A stretch of DNA of 64,000 nucleotides from Pacificispira sp002696645 (GCF_048892425.1 NZ_JBLZHU010000006.1:1-64000); one strand, 5' to 3'; positions 44,146 through 53,182 are shown, counted from the first letter of the stretch. Notes: generated by a model from the letters alone, not told the origin. Numbers and translations: made by a program.

Positions 44146-45672
44146 TTAGATGTAGTACCGGAACGGCAGGGGAGCATCTGTAATGTCTGGTGCAGCAGTG
44201 AGAATCTCTCCTACAGCGTCAGCAAACCTGAGTGTCACCGGAAGGCCATCCCCAAACAAGCACGCGTTAAAGTTCACCTTTGTAAGCGCCATAATATCTT
44301 TTGCAACATGCTGAATATCTGCCTCGCCCCAGTCAACTCTCACGGACACTGGGTTTGGAACCTCCCATCCTGGATAGGTTGCCAATCTCGGAATAAATCC
44401 TCTGGTCCAGAGATATCCGAGTCTTTCGTGAACCTTATAGAACGTGCCGCGCAGCGGGGGGTGCTTGCCGAGGCGAAAAAGCTTTAGGTCGTTTCCGTTG
44501 CTTATCCTGATACCGGTGAGCTTGGTTCCAGACGGGATGGCTTCTTGGAACTCAGTCCATTCTTCGCGGCTGAACCGTGCCCGACCATGGATGAAGACCT
44601 CAATTGGGGGTGATCCGTGGCTTCTAGTATAGGCACTTATAACAGTTTCCATCAACTCACGGGCCTTTCCGTCTTTGAGATGAAACTCTCTATCTGTTTC
44701 CGAGTACCACGGCCCTACTGCCCCTTTGAAAACGAGTCCATCTCCAGAGTTCAGGAAGAGTTGCGCGCCGCAACAAGCGTTTCCATCGTGCGCATCCATA
44801 TCGACTTTCTTGAACACAATGCCCACATAGCAGACGCCGGGTCTGACATCAGCAATTTTCCAAGGCTTTCCCTGCGCTTTGAAGAAGGCGGTAGTACAAA
44901 GGTTCCATGCAATGGTCGCGTCGTCTTGCACATTGCGAATTCGAAACCCGTAGTCGTTAATGTTGGCGGGCATGTCTGGAGCGAGAGTTGTCTCTCTGAC
45001 AACTTGAACAACGGTTTTACCTAAGAGTACGGCTTTTAGTTGGTTGTGGAAGTTGTTCTCGAAGAGATAAAGCTCTGCTGCCTGATTCACGTCGGCAAAA
45101 AGGTCAGGGGACGTAAGGAGCCTCTTTGCTTGATGCATAGAGGTCGTCTGCTGCCCCTGAATACGGTCAGGAAAGGGGACCGTGCTCTCTTTCCGGCACC
45201 GCTTATATACGATCTCTGGGATCACAACGAACCAAAAGTCTGGATGTTCGTCCTCTTCTCTGTTGTGCCTGATAAGCTCGTTAGCGTAAATCTGTACCGT
45301 GGTTCTAACTCGTTCGTAGGCATGGACTAACCGAACTGCGAGATCAATTTCAGACTTTTTCACGGTCAATGTCGCCAGTGGTTTTTCTGGAAACACAGTA
45401 CCAAACGTAGCCTCAAAGCCAGGGAATGCAAAGTGATGCGCCTTGGTTGCGTCGTAGGCAGGGATGTAGCCTCGAATCGAATTGGCCCAATCATGGAAGT
45501 ATCTGATCCCTTCAGACGTACCAATCACGCCAAATCGAAGTGATTTGGGCTTTCCTGCGTCCTCTGTTGGACCGAAAAGGAAAAGCCCATCCTTAGCGTA
45601 TTCAGACCGTTCCGAATTTGCAAACTCTAGTTCAGGCTCTGGGATCACCGTAAGAGTAAGCCTTGCGATCAT
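44146..45672 (-). CDS. Short prokaryotic Argonaute (SPARTA, MID-PIWI)
   Basis: A 508-residue short Argonaute with MID and PIWI domains only. Residues ~200-230 (LYLFENNFHNQLKAVLLG, then KTVVQVVRETT) fit the MID domain that holds the guide 5' end. VGIVF at 283-287 is the first PIWI strand, with Val where slicing Argonautes have the first catalytic Asp. EVFIHGRARFSREEW near 358 is the conserved late PIWI segment. It is therefore predicted not to cut targets. In characterised SPARTA systems the guide-loaded short pAgo binds target DNA and activates its TIR-APAZ partner. The ATG lies four bases after the partner stop, with GAGGA nine bases upstream; tightly coupled operon, second gene. Confidence 0.88.
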   Translation of the reverse strand: MIARLTLTVIPEPELEFANSERSEYAKDGLFLFGPTEDAGKPKSLRFGVIGTSEGIRYFHDWANSIRGYIPAYDATKAHHFAFPGFEATFGTVFPEKPLATLTVKKSEIDLAVRLVHAYERVRTTVQIYANELIRHNREEDEHPDFWFVVIPEIVYKRCRKESTVPFPDRIQGQQTTSMHQAKRLLTSPDLFADVNQAAELYLFENNFHNQLKAVLLGKTVVQVVRETTLAPDMPANINDYGFRIRNVQDDATIAWNLCTTAFFKAQGKPWKIADVRPGVCYVGIVFKKVDMDAHDGNACCGAQLFLNSGDGLVFKGAVGPWYSETDREFHLKDGKARELMETVISAYTRSHGSPPIEVFIHGRARFSREEWTEFQEAIPSGTKLTGIRISNGNDLKLFRLGKHPPLRGTFYKVHERLGYLWTRGFIPRLATYPGWEVPNPVSVRVDWGEADIQHVAKDIMALTKVNFNACLFGDGLPVTLRFADAVGEILTAAPDITDAPLPFRYYI

Positions 45673-45676
45673 GCTA

Positions 45677-47059
45677 TCAGTCCTCATCATCGTTGTCATT
45701 GATAGGCTTGAAGCCAGGATCGCTCTGGCGTTCTTGTGCTTCATCATCATCACTGATTGGAGTGTCTCCCAATATGATGGCAACAGGCGACTCGAACTCC
45801 ATAAGTTGCGCGCTCAGTACAATGGCTTCCGTCTCTGAGACAGGAATCATTGGAGATTCGCTTTTTTGCTTGAGCCAGTCGACGAATCCAACGGTTTGAG
45901 CTCTCCATCGGTTGTTAAACCAATTCTTGCAGACCCGTTTTCTTGCGTTGTTCATTTGTTTGCCATCGGGCAAAAGAACTCCGTCCTGATCTCCGACCAT
46001 AACTCTTGGTCTGAGTGTTATGTAATCGGACATACCGATGCTGGGCTTTAGGGTGAAACCTAAATACCATTTCTTGTTCTTCTGCCGTCCGCACACGGCT
46101 CGAAATGTTCGTCGCCCATCGGTATCAACAAAGTACAATTTGTCTTTGTCGAGTAAGCCTTCTGGGAACCACCACGAAAGCTCTCCGTTCGCCAATGGCC
46201 TACTATTGAGCCCACGCTTTTTCAGTTGGACGTTGATAGCTTTCCGAATCAGAGACGACATTAGGTTCCAAGCGTCACGCTCTTCAATATTTGGCGATTG
46301 CATCTCGCCCGATAGAAAATCCTCCGTGTCGACTTCGGAACGAGTTCGAATCGGAGTTTCTGGTCCTAACGCATCCTGCAATTCGTCAAGTTGGGCAAAC
46401 GAAATTAGTTGGCGACCGAAGCTAAAGCAAGGGATTGGGCACTGCTTCGCGATCCTCGTCATCTCTCCGGGTTCACGAAGTGGGCGCTTTAGCTCGTAGA
46501 TACGAAGTGTTTTAGGGAAGGTGTCGATACCGATCCTGTTGGCGATCAGCGTTTCAGGCTGTTGTAGAATTGTGTTGGCTTTCACTGTTTGGCACTGCCG
46601 CCAGTGGTCCAACGCAGCGGCGTTAACACTAGGGGACTTTGGAACGCCGTCTCGAGCTAGCATTTCCAGCAGTTGGACAAGTCCAGCGCCCCAATTATTG
46701 TTGAAGTCAATTCCATTGACGCGGATGAATTCGACTGGAAAATCGTTCCAGTCAATTGGTCCCGCTCGCATCGGGACAAGGAAGTTTGGAAGGTTATTGG
46801 CCCTAGCGGTTGCCGTAGCCAAGGCGATTTCATTTTTTACACCTGGTCTAGTCACCGCAACAGGGGTGACAGCAACCAACACCTTAATCGCATCGTGACG
46901 TATGGTCTGCTCAATCTCGTCCCAAAAATCTTCTCCACCAAGCAGAGCTCTGCGGTCTAGCCAAATCGAATAACCTGCCAACGTCAGCCGTGAGGCCAGC
47001 CATATTGAAAATTCGTTATCGTGCGGTGTCGCATGACTAATAAACAGCTTTGTTCTCAT
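45677..47059 (-). CDS. TIR-APAZ effector of a SPARTA system
   Basis: A 460-residue protein, first gene of the operon. Residues 1 to ~135 are a TIR domain: KLFISHATPHDNEFSIWLA, GYSIWLDRRALLGGEDFW, and Glu77 in GVKNEIALA at the catalytic Glu position of NAD-cleaving TIRs. From ~170 to ~430 is an APAZ domain, with the IYELKRP and WWFPEGLL segments, which takes the place of the missing Argonaute N-PAZ region. A very acidic tail ends in NDNDDED. In known systems target recognition assembles TIR tetramers that deplete NAD(P)+ and kill or arrest the infected cell. Weak ribosome-binding site. Confidence 0.88.
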   Translation of the reverse strand: MRTKLFISHATPHDNEFSIWLASRLTLAGYSIWLDRRALLGGEDFWDEIEQTIRHDAIKVLVAVTPVAVTRPGVKNEIALATATARANNLPNFLVPMRAGPIDWNDFPVEFIRVNGIDFNNNWGAGLVQLLEMLARDGVPKSPSVNAAALDHWRQCQTVKANTILQQPETLIANRIGIDTFPKTLRIYELKRPLREPGEMTRIAKQCPIPCFSFGRQLISFAQLDELQDALGPETPIRTRSEVDTEDFLSGEMQSPNIEERDAWNLMSSLIRKAINVQLKKRGLNSRPLANGELSWWFPEGLLDKDKLYFVDTDGRRTFRAVCGRQKNKKWYLGFTLKPSIGMSDYITLRPRVMVGDQDGVLLPDGKQMNNARKRVCKNWFNNRWRAQTVGFVDWLKQKSESPMIPVSETEAIVLSAQLMEFESPVAIILGDTPISDDDEAQERQSDPGFKPINDNDDED

Positions 47060-47495
47060 GTTTGTGTCTCAGACTGTTTGGTAGGTGTGGATCTTGTTAG
47101 GCGACAGCATCTATAGGTAATCATAAGTAACAAGTGATTCGGTTTTCGAATCGAGTCATTTCTTTGGTTCAGCCGAAGTTCTATGCATCCACATAGTTTT
47201 TGTGAACTGAGGTCTTAGAAATACAATGCTTCACTTCGCCACTTAATGGTGTTGGTTAAGGGCGAGCTTATAAAAGGGTAAGGGAAGGCCAGATTTTCTG
47301 TTAGGAAACGGTACTATCGTGAGGTGTGACAGATTAAAGTCGGTGCGAGGGTTATAATCAAACAAGTGTTAACCATCGAAAAAGTTGATATTATTGTTGT
47401 TTATAACTTTTTAATAATACCCCATTTTTCCTTTTCCCTCAGAGACTCAGCTATCCTGATTATCGATGCCACCTTGGGCATTCGGGAAGGAAACC
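47060..47495. other. Intergenic region upstream of the SPARTA operon
   Basis: About 435 bases with no credible gene. It is AT-rich and must hold the SPARTA promoter on the minus strand. From 47419 it carries the right direct repeat, after which the composition returns to the chromosomal average and the CgeB-like gene begins. No integrase fragment or inverted terminal repeat seen. Confidence 0.6.
47419..47435. repeat. Right direct repeat (attachment-like) of the SPARTA island
   Basis: Exact 17-bp copy of the sequence at the tRNA-His 3' end, 3,331 bp away, and in the same orientation. It marks the point where the AT-rich island DNA gives way to GC-richer chromosomal DNA. Confidence 0.8.
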
Positions 47496-48680
47496 ATGCT
47501 TAAGACGATCCGATGCCTGTCTAACAATAACTATGCGCCCTTTGCGTCTGTCGAGACGATGCAGATTGATATTGCCGATGCGTTGCGGGCGCGCGACGTG
47601 TTGGTGACGGAGCATCTGCATAGTGAATTTCCCAATCCGTCGCTGTTTAAGGGGCAATTGTCGGACCTGGCCCTGTTCAAGGGGCGGCGATTCTTTTTGG
47701 ATACCAATCTTAGTCAGAACCACAATACTGCGGGCCAGTCGATCTATGATGCCTGGTCACTGCCCCGGTTTTCCTTCCTGACCGATTCGCCCCTGCGGAA
47801 ACTGGCGGAGTTGAAGCAGTTTCCCAATCTGGGGCTGATCGGCGTGGTGGATGATGATTTTCATGACATCCTGACCGCCTTTGACGCGCCGGGCCAGGGC
47901 AGCGTTTTCTTTCCCCATGCCGGGCCCGCCCCGCTGCAGGACCAGCCGGACTGGAGCGACCGGGTGATTGATGTCCTGATCGTCGGCAATGTGTCGTCCC
48001 CCCATACGACGGCCAGTTGGCTGAAGGCGGCATCCGGCGGCGATGCGGCGGTTAAGGGGGTGCTGGACAAGGCATTGGAGCGCTGTCGCACCGGCACGGA
48101 AAGCCTGTGGTCGGTGGTTGGGCTGGAATGTCAGGCAGCCGGGCTGGACCTGTCGCGGGAGCGTCGCGCGGCGCTGGTTCTGGAATTGGAGACACAGTTG
48201 ATCGCCGGGCGGCGGCGCGACCTGCTGGCCGCCATCACCCACAAGAATGTGCATTACTGTGGTGAGGTTCAGCCCGGTGCGGATTTGAAGATGGGCGCGA
48301 ATATTACAGCCCACGGAAAGGTACCATTCCTGGATATCCTGGATTTCATGCGGGCGGCCAAGGTGGTAATCGATGTCAGCCCCAGTTTCCGCAATGGCGC
48401 GCATGAGCGGGTGTTCTATGGCCAAAGCCGGGGGTCCTATATCCTGACGGAGCCGTCCCGTTTTCTGGCGGCGGAGGTCGAGCAGGATCTGGGGATCGGC
48501 TTTATGCCTTATGACAGCGGCCAGATTGATGCGGCGCTGTCTGCGATATTCGACCGGGGGGCTGAGGAGATGGACACAATCCGACACCGCGCGCTGCCGC
48601 ATTATGCGACGACCCATACATGGGCCCAGCGGGTGGATGCGATGCTGGAGTCTCTGGGCAAGTCGTTTTGGGGTGCATAA
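47496..48680 (+). CDS. CgeB-like glycosyltransferase family protein
   Basis: About 394 residues. The C-terminal part resembles the Glyco_trans_1_2/CgeB family: VVIDVSPSFRNGAHERVFYGQSRGSYILTE contains the glycine-rich turn and acidic residue used for nucleotide-sugar binding, followed by IGFMPYDSGQI. The N-terminal half is a poorly conserved Rossmann-like region (IGVVDDDFHDIL; IDVLIVGNVSSPH). Acceptor unknown; orphan, with no polysaccharide genes nearby. AAGGAAA precedes the ATG. Convergent with mnmC. Confidence 0.7.
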   Translation: MLKTIRCLSNNNYAPFASVETMQIDIADALRARDVLVTEHLHSEFPNPSLFKGQLSDLALFKGRRFFLDTNLSQNHNTAGQSIYDAWSLPRFSFLTDSPLRKLAELKQFPNLGLIGVVDDDFHDILTAFDAPGQGSVFFPHAGPAPLQDQPDWSDRVIDVLIVGNVSSPHTTASWLKAASGGDAAVKGVLDKALERCRTGTESLWSVVGLECQAAGLDLSRERRAALVLELETQLIAGRRRDLLAAITHKNVHYCGEVQPGADLKMGANITAHGKVPFLDILDFMRAAKVVIDVSPSFRNGAHERVFYGQSRGSYILTEPSRFLAAEVEQDLGIGFMPYDSGQIDAALSAIFDRGAEEMDTIRHRALPHYATTHTWAQRVDAMLESLGKSFWGA

Positions 48681-48685
48681 GGGGA

Positions 48686-50644
48686 CTAGCCCTTGCGCAG
48701 CAGTCTGATTTGGAAGCGGCAGGGCAGCAATGCATCAGCCGTCGCGGCGGGCAGGGGGCTGATCCGGCCGTCCAATAGAGCGGTTAAGTGGTCTGCCAGC
48801 AGAAACGCCGCCTGAAACCCGCGGGAGCCAAGACCTGTCAGCGTATAGAGCCCTGGCAGATAGTGTGCGGGGTCCATTCGACTGGGCGGTTTTCCCTGCC
48901 TCAGCCCACCATATAATCCCTCAAAGGCGGTGATATCCTGTACCGGCCCACAGAGCGGCAGGTGGTCCACCGTATCACAGCGCAATCCGGTCCAGGGGGT
49001 CAGCGTCTTATCCTCAATGCTGGGCAGCAGCGTGCCCAATCGCTGCTGCAATGCTGTTGTTTGCGCCGGGTCGATGGGAACCGGCCCCAGGCTTTGCATG
49101 CCCTGCATTGTCGATCCGGCGGTCAGGCGTCCGTCCGGCTCGATGGCTGTGACATACCCATCGGCCATCACGGCGCATCCCTGTTGGGCCTGGCTGTCGG
49201 CAGTGAACAATTGCCCCGATCCGATGCGCAGGCCAAACCCATCTTGAAGATCGGGCAGCAATGGTACTGCGCCAGGGCCACAGGCCAGAATGACGGTATC
49301 TGCCCGGCAGACCGTATCGCCATTGGTATCACTCAGTCGCCATTGGTCTTCGTGTCGCGCGATCCGGGTGATATCGGCCCGCAAGGTTGGCGGGGGGGTA
49401 AGGGCGCGGCACAGGGCCTGTGGATCGATGGTTCCGGCTTTTGGGACATACAGGCCACCTGGGCAGGGACGTCCTAGAAGATCGCTGGCTTCGTCAGCTA
49501 AAACGGGCCTTAGATCATCCAGCGGCCAATTCAGATACTGCAGCAATTGGTCCTGCTGATCTTTCAGGGTGTCCGACCCCGCAGGCATCAGAACGCCACG
49601 GGGGCCCTTCCAGATATCGCCGTCCAGCCCGTCCAGCCCGTCCAGGACGCGGATGGCATCCAGAAAGGCCTGACGCCAGAAAACCGGGAAGGGTTGATCG
49701 CCGCGCACCAGCTTTGGGGAGATCACGGCGCGGGGCAGACGGCTGGCGGCATAGTCACGGCTGTTCATTCCGCCAATATGGATTGGATCGCGCCCGGCTA
49801 GGCGCAGGGCGTGCACCATCGCACAGCCCGCAATGCCATCCCCGATCACAGCCATGCGCGCCTGTTTGGGAACCGGCGGCGGCAGCACATACCAGGGGTC
49901 AGATACGGGGCCCTGTTTTGGCGCTTGGGACAGTCGTGCGGACAGGCAGTGGCGTTTGCGCCCGAAGCCGGGTCTCTTTTCAACCTGAAATCCAACCGTA
50001 CGCAGGCCGTGCTTTACAATGCCTGCCGCACTGAATGTGGCAAGCCGCGCACCCGGTGCACTTAATCGCGCGATGTGGTCAAAGACTTCCGGTCGCCACA
50101 TGTCTGGATTCTTTGCCGGGGCGAAACCATCCAGAAACCATGCATCAGCCTGAAATTGATGCTGTTGGAATTGCTGTGCAACGTCGCCGATCAGCAATAA
50201 CAGGCGCACACGACCGGTGGCGAAGGTCAGCCTGTGCGCGCCGGGCAGGGCGCCTGGCCATTGGTGCTGCAGAGCCGCGGCACGGCTTGCATGCTGGGGA
50301 AAGGTTGCATGGGCGCGGGCCAAATCCGCGCGGGGCATCGGAAAGGCTTCGACGGAGACGAAATCAAGCGTTGATCCGGGTGAGGCTGTACTCTCCCACA
50401 CAGCCCAAGCCTCCAGAAAGTTCAATCCGGTGCCAAAGCCCGTTTCCGCCACGGTCAGCTTTGGCTTTTGGCACAGGGTTTCGAAATCCGTGCCATTCAG
50501 AAAGGTATGTTGAACCTCTCCACAGGGATCATCGGCGGAAAAGTACAGATCATCAAAACGGCTGGCATAGGGCGTGCCGTCCCGCCAATCGATTGCTGAA
50601 AGGGGGGAAGGTTCAGACTGTGATGGAGGTCCGGATGTCGTCAT
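48686..50644 (-). CDS. mnmC: Bifunctional tRNA mnm5U34 biosynthesis protein
   Basis: Completes 5-methylaminomethyl-2-thiouridine at the tRNA wobble position. About 652 residues in two parts. The N-terminal methyltransferase (MnmD) has VAETGFGTGLNFLEAW, AWFLDGFAPAKNPDMW and ATFSAAGIVKHGL. The C-terminal FAD-dependent oxidoreductase has MAVIGDGIAGCAMVHALRLAG (dinucleotide loop), ILACGPG, and a late GLGSRGFQAAFLLADHL. Both modules look complete. The MTTSGPPS start has only a weak AGG upstream. Confidence 0.94.
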   Translation of the reverse strand: MTTSGPPSQSEPSPLSAIDWRDGTPYASRFDDLYFSADDPCGEVQHTFLNGTDFETLCQKPKLTVAETGFGTGLNFLEAWAVWESTASPGSTLDFVSVEAFPMPRADLARAHATFPQHASRAAALQHQWPGALPGAHRLTFATGRVRLLLLIGDVAQQFQQHQFQADAWFLDGFAPAKNPDMWRPEVFDHIARLSAPGARLATFSAAGIVKHGLRTVGFQVEKRPGFGRKRHCLSARLSQAPKQGPVSDPWYVLPPPVPKQARMAVIGDGIAGCAMVHALRLAGRDPIHIGGMNSRDYAASRLPRAVISPKLVRGDQPFPVFWRQAFLDAIRVLDGLDGLDGDIWKGPRGVLMPAGSDTLKDQQDQLLQYLNWPLDDLRPVLADEASDLLGRPCPGGLYVPKAGTIDPQALCRALTPPPTLRADITRIARHEDQWRLSDTNGDTVCRADTVILACGPGAVPLLPDLQDGFGLRIGSGQLFTADSQAQQGCAVMADGYVTAIEPDGRLTAGSTMQGMQSLGPVPIDPAQTTALQQRLGTLLPSIEDKTLTPWTGLRCDTVDHLPLCGPVQDITAFEGLYGGLRQGKPPSRMDPAHYLPGLYTLTGLGSRGFQAAFLLADHLTALLDGRISPLPAATADALLPCRFQIRLLRKG

Positions 50645-50866
50645 TGCCTGGATGATATGCCCAGCCAAAGGCGTTCAGGCAAAAAAAAACGACGCTACGA
50701 TCTTCTGCCTACACTTAATCTCATCGGCATCGGTCGTTGCGTCGCCAGTGTGCTCTCGCCCAATGGGGTTCGGGGGAGAGCGGTTGGTCGATGGCCCAGT
50801 AGTATCGCTTGGGTGTTACAAGTTTCTGACTCTGCGATGTTTTTTGCGTGACGATCAGTGTGGGCC

Positions 50867-51412
50867 TTATTTGGGACTGTGATCTTCTTTGATCAGCACC
50901 GTAGGCAATGTCTGTTTGATCAACTCATCATACTGTGCTGTCAGGTTCGAGGACGTGCGGGGTAGAGTGCCCATCACCTGCACCAGCAGGTCCGATCCCT
51001 CACAGACGATCATGTTGAAGGTCAATGCATCATCCTGTTCCACCGGCTCATAGGGCTTTCCCTGGCAGGCCGATATCCCGGAATAGCCCGTGGGCATGTC
51101 GTTCAAGATCAGGATGCGAGTATCTGTGCTGTCCCAGGGCAGGGTATCGCCGCCGCCACGAAAACGCAGGTTTGGGTCTTTTTGCGCTAACATATCCGAA
51201 ACGGCTTGGGCGAGGGCCTGGTCGCTGCGCAAGGGCGCAGCAAAGGCATAAACAGGAACGCTGTTGCCCGCTTGTGCGACCGATTGCAGCGGGGCATAGC
51301 TGCCGGTCGTGCTGGCATAGATTACAACGGTTTTCGGAACGGTCTGGTCACAGGCCGCCAAAAACAACGCCACCAGCGTCAGGAAGGCGAGACGAGGGCG
51401 GGTAAATCGCAT
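50867..51412 (-). CDS. Putative lipoprotein
   Basis: About 181 residues beginning MRFTRPRLAFLTLVALFLAAC, a lipoprotein signal with lipobox LAAC. The mature protein has VVIYASTTGSYAP and GDTLPWDSTDTRILILND, suggesting an alpha/beta periplasmic domain, and a Cys pair further on. No family recognised. An AGGAAAG lies upstream of the chosen ATG. It is divergent from nnr with about 100 bases between them. Confidence 0.7.
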   Translation of the reverse strand: MRFTRPRLAFLTLVALFLAACDQTVPKTVVIYASTTGSYAPLQSVAQAGNSVPVYAFAAPLRSDQALAQAVSDMLAQKDPNLRFRGGGDTLPWDSTDTRILILNDMPTGYSGISACQGKPYEPVEQDDALTFNMIVCEGSDLLVQVMGTLPRTSSNLTAQYDELIKQTLPTVLIKEDHSPK

Positions 51413-51510
51413 GATCGTTTTTCTTTCCTGAAATTCTGTATCACGTAAATTAAAGTAAGGGTCGCGTCGAAAGGATTTCAATACCTCCCTATTTGCGTAA
51501 GACTATACCA

Positions 51511-53046
51511 ATGACAGATATGGATACCTTACTGACGATTTTGCCGGACTCGCTGGACGCTGATGCCTGGCGCAAATGCTGCCTTTTGGGCGTGGGGGAG
51601 ATGGCGCAGGCGGATCGTCTGGCAATCGATGGCGGGATACCGGGATATGATTTAATGCGCGCGGCCGGGGGGGCGGTTATGCGCACTATCGTTGATCGAT
51701 ATGATCCCGGCACTGTCGCCGTCCTGTGTGGACCGGGAAATAATGGGGGGGATGGCTTTGTCGTTGCGTCCTTGCTGGCAGATCGCGGCTGGACGGTGCG
51801 CGTGGGGCTGTTGGGGGACAGGGACGCCCTGACAGGCGATGCAGCCCTGGCGGCAGCGGATTATGCCGGGCCCTGTCAAGCATTGGGCCCAGACATTCTG
51901 ACGGATGCGACCCTGGTGGTTGATGCGGTATTTGGTGCTGGTCTTAATCGTGACATTGACGGTGTGGCAGCTGCTACACTGGCGGCGATTGGTGACGTGC
52001 CGGTCATTGCCATTGATATGCCCAGCGGCGTTTCCGGCGATAGCGGTGAAATACGATCCGGGGGATTGGCACAGGCAACGGCCACAATTTCATTCTTTCG
52101 GGGAAAGGCGGGGCATTGGCTGCTGCCCGGCCGCGTGGCCTGTGGAGACTTTGTGATCGCTGATATCGGTATTCCAGACACTGTTCTGGATAAGGTTGAT
52201 CCGAAGCTGGCGCTCAATCATCCGTCCCTATGGGCCCGGGCGCTGCCGCGTGTATCGCCGACATCCCATAAATACAATCGTGGCCATGTTCTGGTCGCAG
52301 GTGGTGCAGAATTGCTGGGTGCTGCGTTTCTGGCAACCCGCGCGGCACAACGCGCCGGCGCCGGTATTGTCACGGTCGCAGCGCCCGTTCAGCAGGGGCC
52401 GCTGTATCGCCTTGCCCTGGAAAGTGCCGTCATTCGGTCCGTCAAGGATACCCGTGCCTTCATAGAAGTGCTGGAAGATCCGCGTATTGGATGTACCGTG
52501 ATTGGGCCGGGCCTGGGGGTGATAGCCGCAGGGTCGCATGAAAAGGTTCTGGCTGTGTTAAGGGATGGTCGTCCCGCGATTATTGATGCGGATGCACTGG
52601 TTCTTTTCGAATCTTCACCTCAGACCTTGTTTGATGCGATTAGGGGTCCGGTACTGCTGACGCCTCATGAAGGGGAGTTCCGGCGATTGTTCCCAGACCT
52701 TGCTGATGTTCCCAACAAACTGGATCGGGCGCGGCGTGCGGCAGAACGGTCAGGGGCGACGGTTCTGCTAAAGGGCTATGACACGGTCATTGCGGACCCG
52801 GCAGGCTATGCCGTGATCAACGGAAATGCGCCCGCCAGTCTTGCAACAGCGGGGGCCGGGGATGTTCTGGCAGGCACTATTGCGGCATTTGTTGCCGGCG
52901 GCATGTCGGTCTTTGCCGCGGCCTGTGCTGGGACTTATGTCCATGCGGCTGCTGCTGCTGCCTTTGGGCCAGGACTGATTGCCAGCGATCTGCCCAGCCT
53001 GTTGCCAACTGCGATTGAAAAGATTCAATCGCAGACAGTCATTTAG
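51511..53046 (+). CDS. nnr: Bifunctional NAD(P)H-hydrate repair enzyme
   Basis: Repairs hydrated NAD(P)H. About 511 residues: an N-terminal YjeF_N epimerase (GEMAQADRLAIDGGIPG; VLCGPGNNGGDGFVVA; DAVFGAGLNRD) and a C-terminal ADP/ATP-dependent dehydratase of the ribokinase fold (GHVLVAGGAELLGAAFLA; LTPHEGEFRRL; ATAGAGDVLAGTIAA). In the last motif the usual GTGD is GAGD. Start uncertain: the ATG used has no clear ribosome-binding site, and another lies three codons later. Confidence 0.94.
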   Translation: MTDMDTLLTILPDSLDADAWRKCCLLGVGEMAQADRLAIDGGIPGYDLMRAAGGAVMRTIVDRYDPGTVAVLCGPGNNGGDGFVVASLLADRGWTVRVGLLGDRDALTGDAALAAADYAGPCQALGPDILTDATLVVDAVFGAGLNRDIDGVAAATLAAIGDVPVIAIDMPSGVSGDSGEIRSGGLAQATATISFFRGKAGHWLLPGRVACGDFVIADIGIPDTVLDKVDPKLALNHPSLWARALPRVSPTSHKYNRGHVLVAGGAELLGAAFLATRAAQRAGAGIVTVAAPVQQGPLYRLALESAVIRSVKDTRAFIEVLEDPRIGCTVIGPGLGVIAAGSHEKVLAVLRDGRPAIIDADALVLFESSPQTLFDAIRGPVLLTPHEGEFRRLFPDLADVPNKLDRARRAAERSGATVLLKGYDTVIADPAGYAVINGNAPASLATAGAGDVLAGTIAAFVAGGMSVFAAACAGTYVHAAAAAAFGPGLIASDLPSLLPTAIEKIQSQTVI

Positions 53047-53182
53047 TAACAATTGTCTCGAATTTAATTTAGTTACGTTTTGTAAAGGATTGACCTATAT
53101 CATGTTTTTGATGAAAAACTATCCAGGGGCGTTTCGCTGAGACTTTTTCGGGTTTTCGGCGAGTTTTTTGAGAGGTTGGAAC

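Larger units (their letters stand above)
44088..47435. mobile_element. SPARTA genomic island at tRNA-His
   Basis: About 3.3 kb between two perfect 17-bp repeats, holding only the short-Argonaute and TIR-APAZ genes. Codon use is more AT-rich than in the aminotransferase and glycosyltransferase genes on either side. Integration downstream of a tRNA with the 3' end kept intact is the pattern of tyrosine-recombinase elements, but no integrase, excisionase or other mobility gene is present, so it is either a remnant or an element moved in trans. Confidence 0.8.

Noticed and set aside
44146..47059. Alternative reading as a Sir2-APAZ or nuclease-associated short Argonaute system
   Set aside because: The effector N terminus has TIR strands (KLFISHAT, GYSIWLD) and no Sir2 or nuclease motif.
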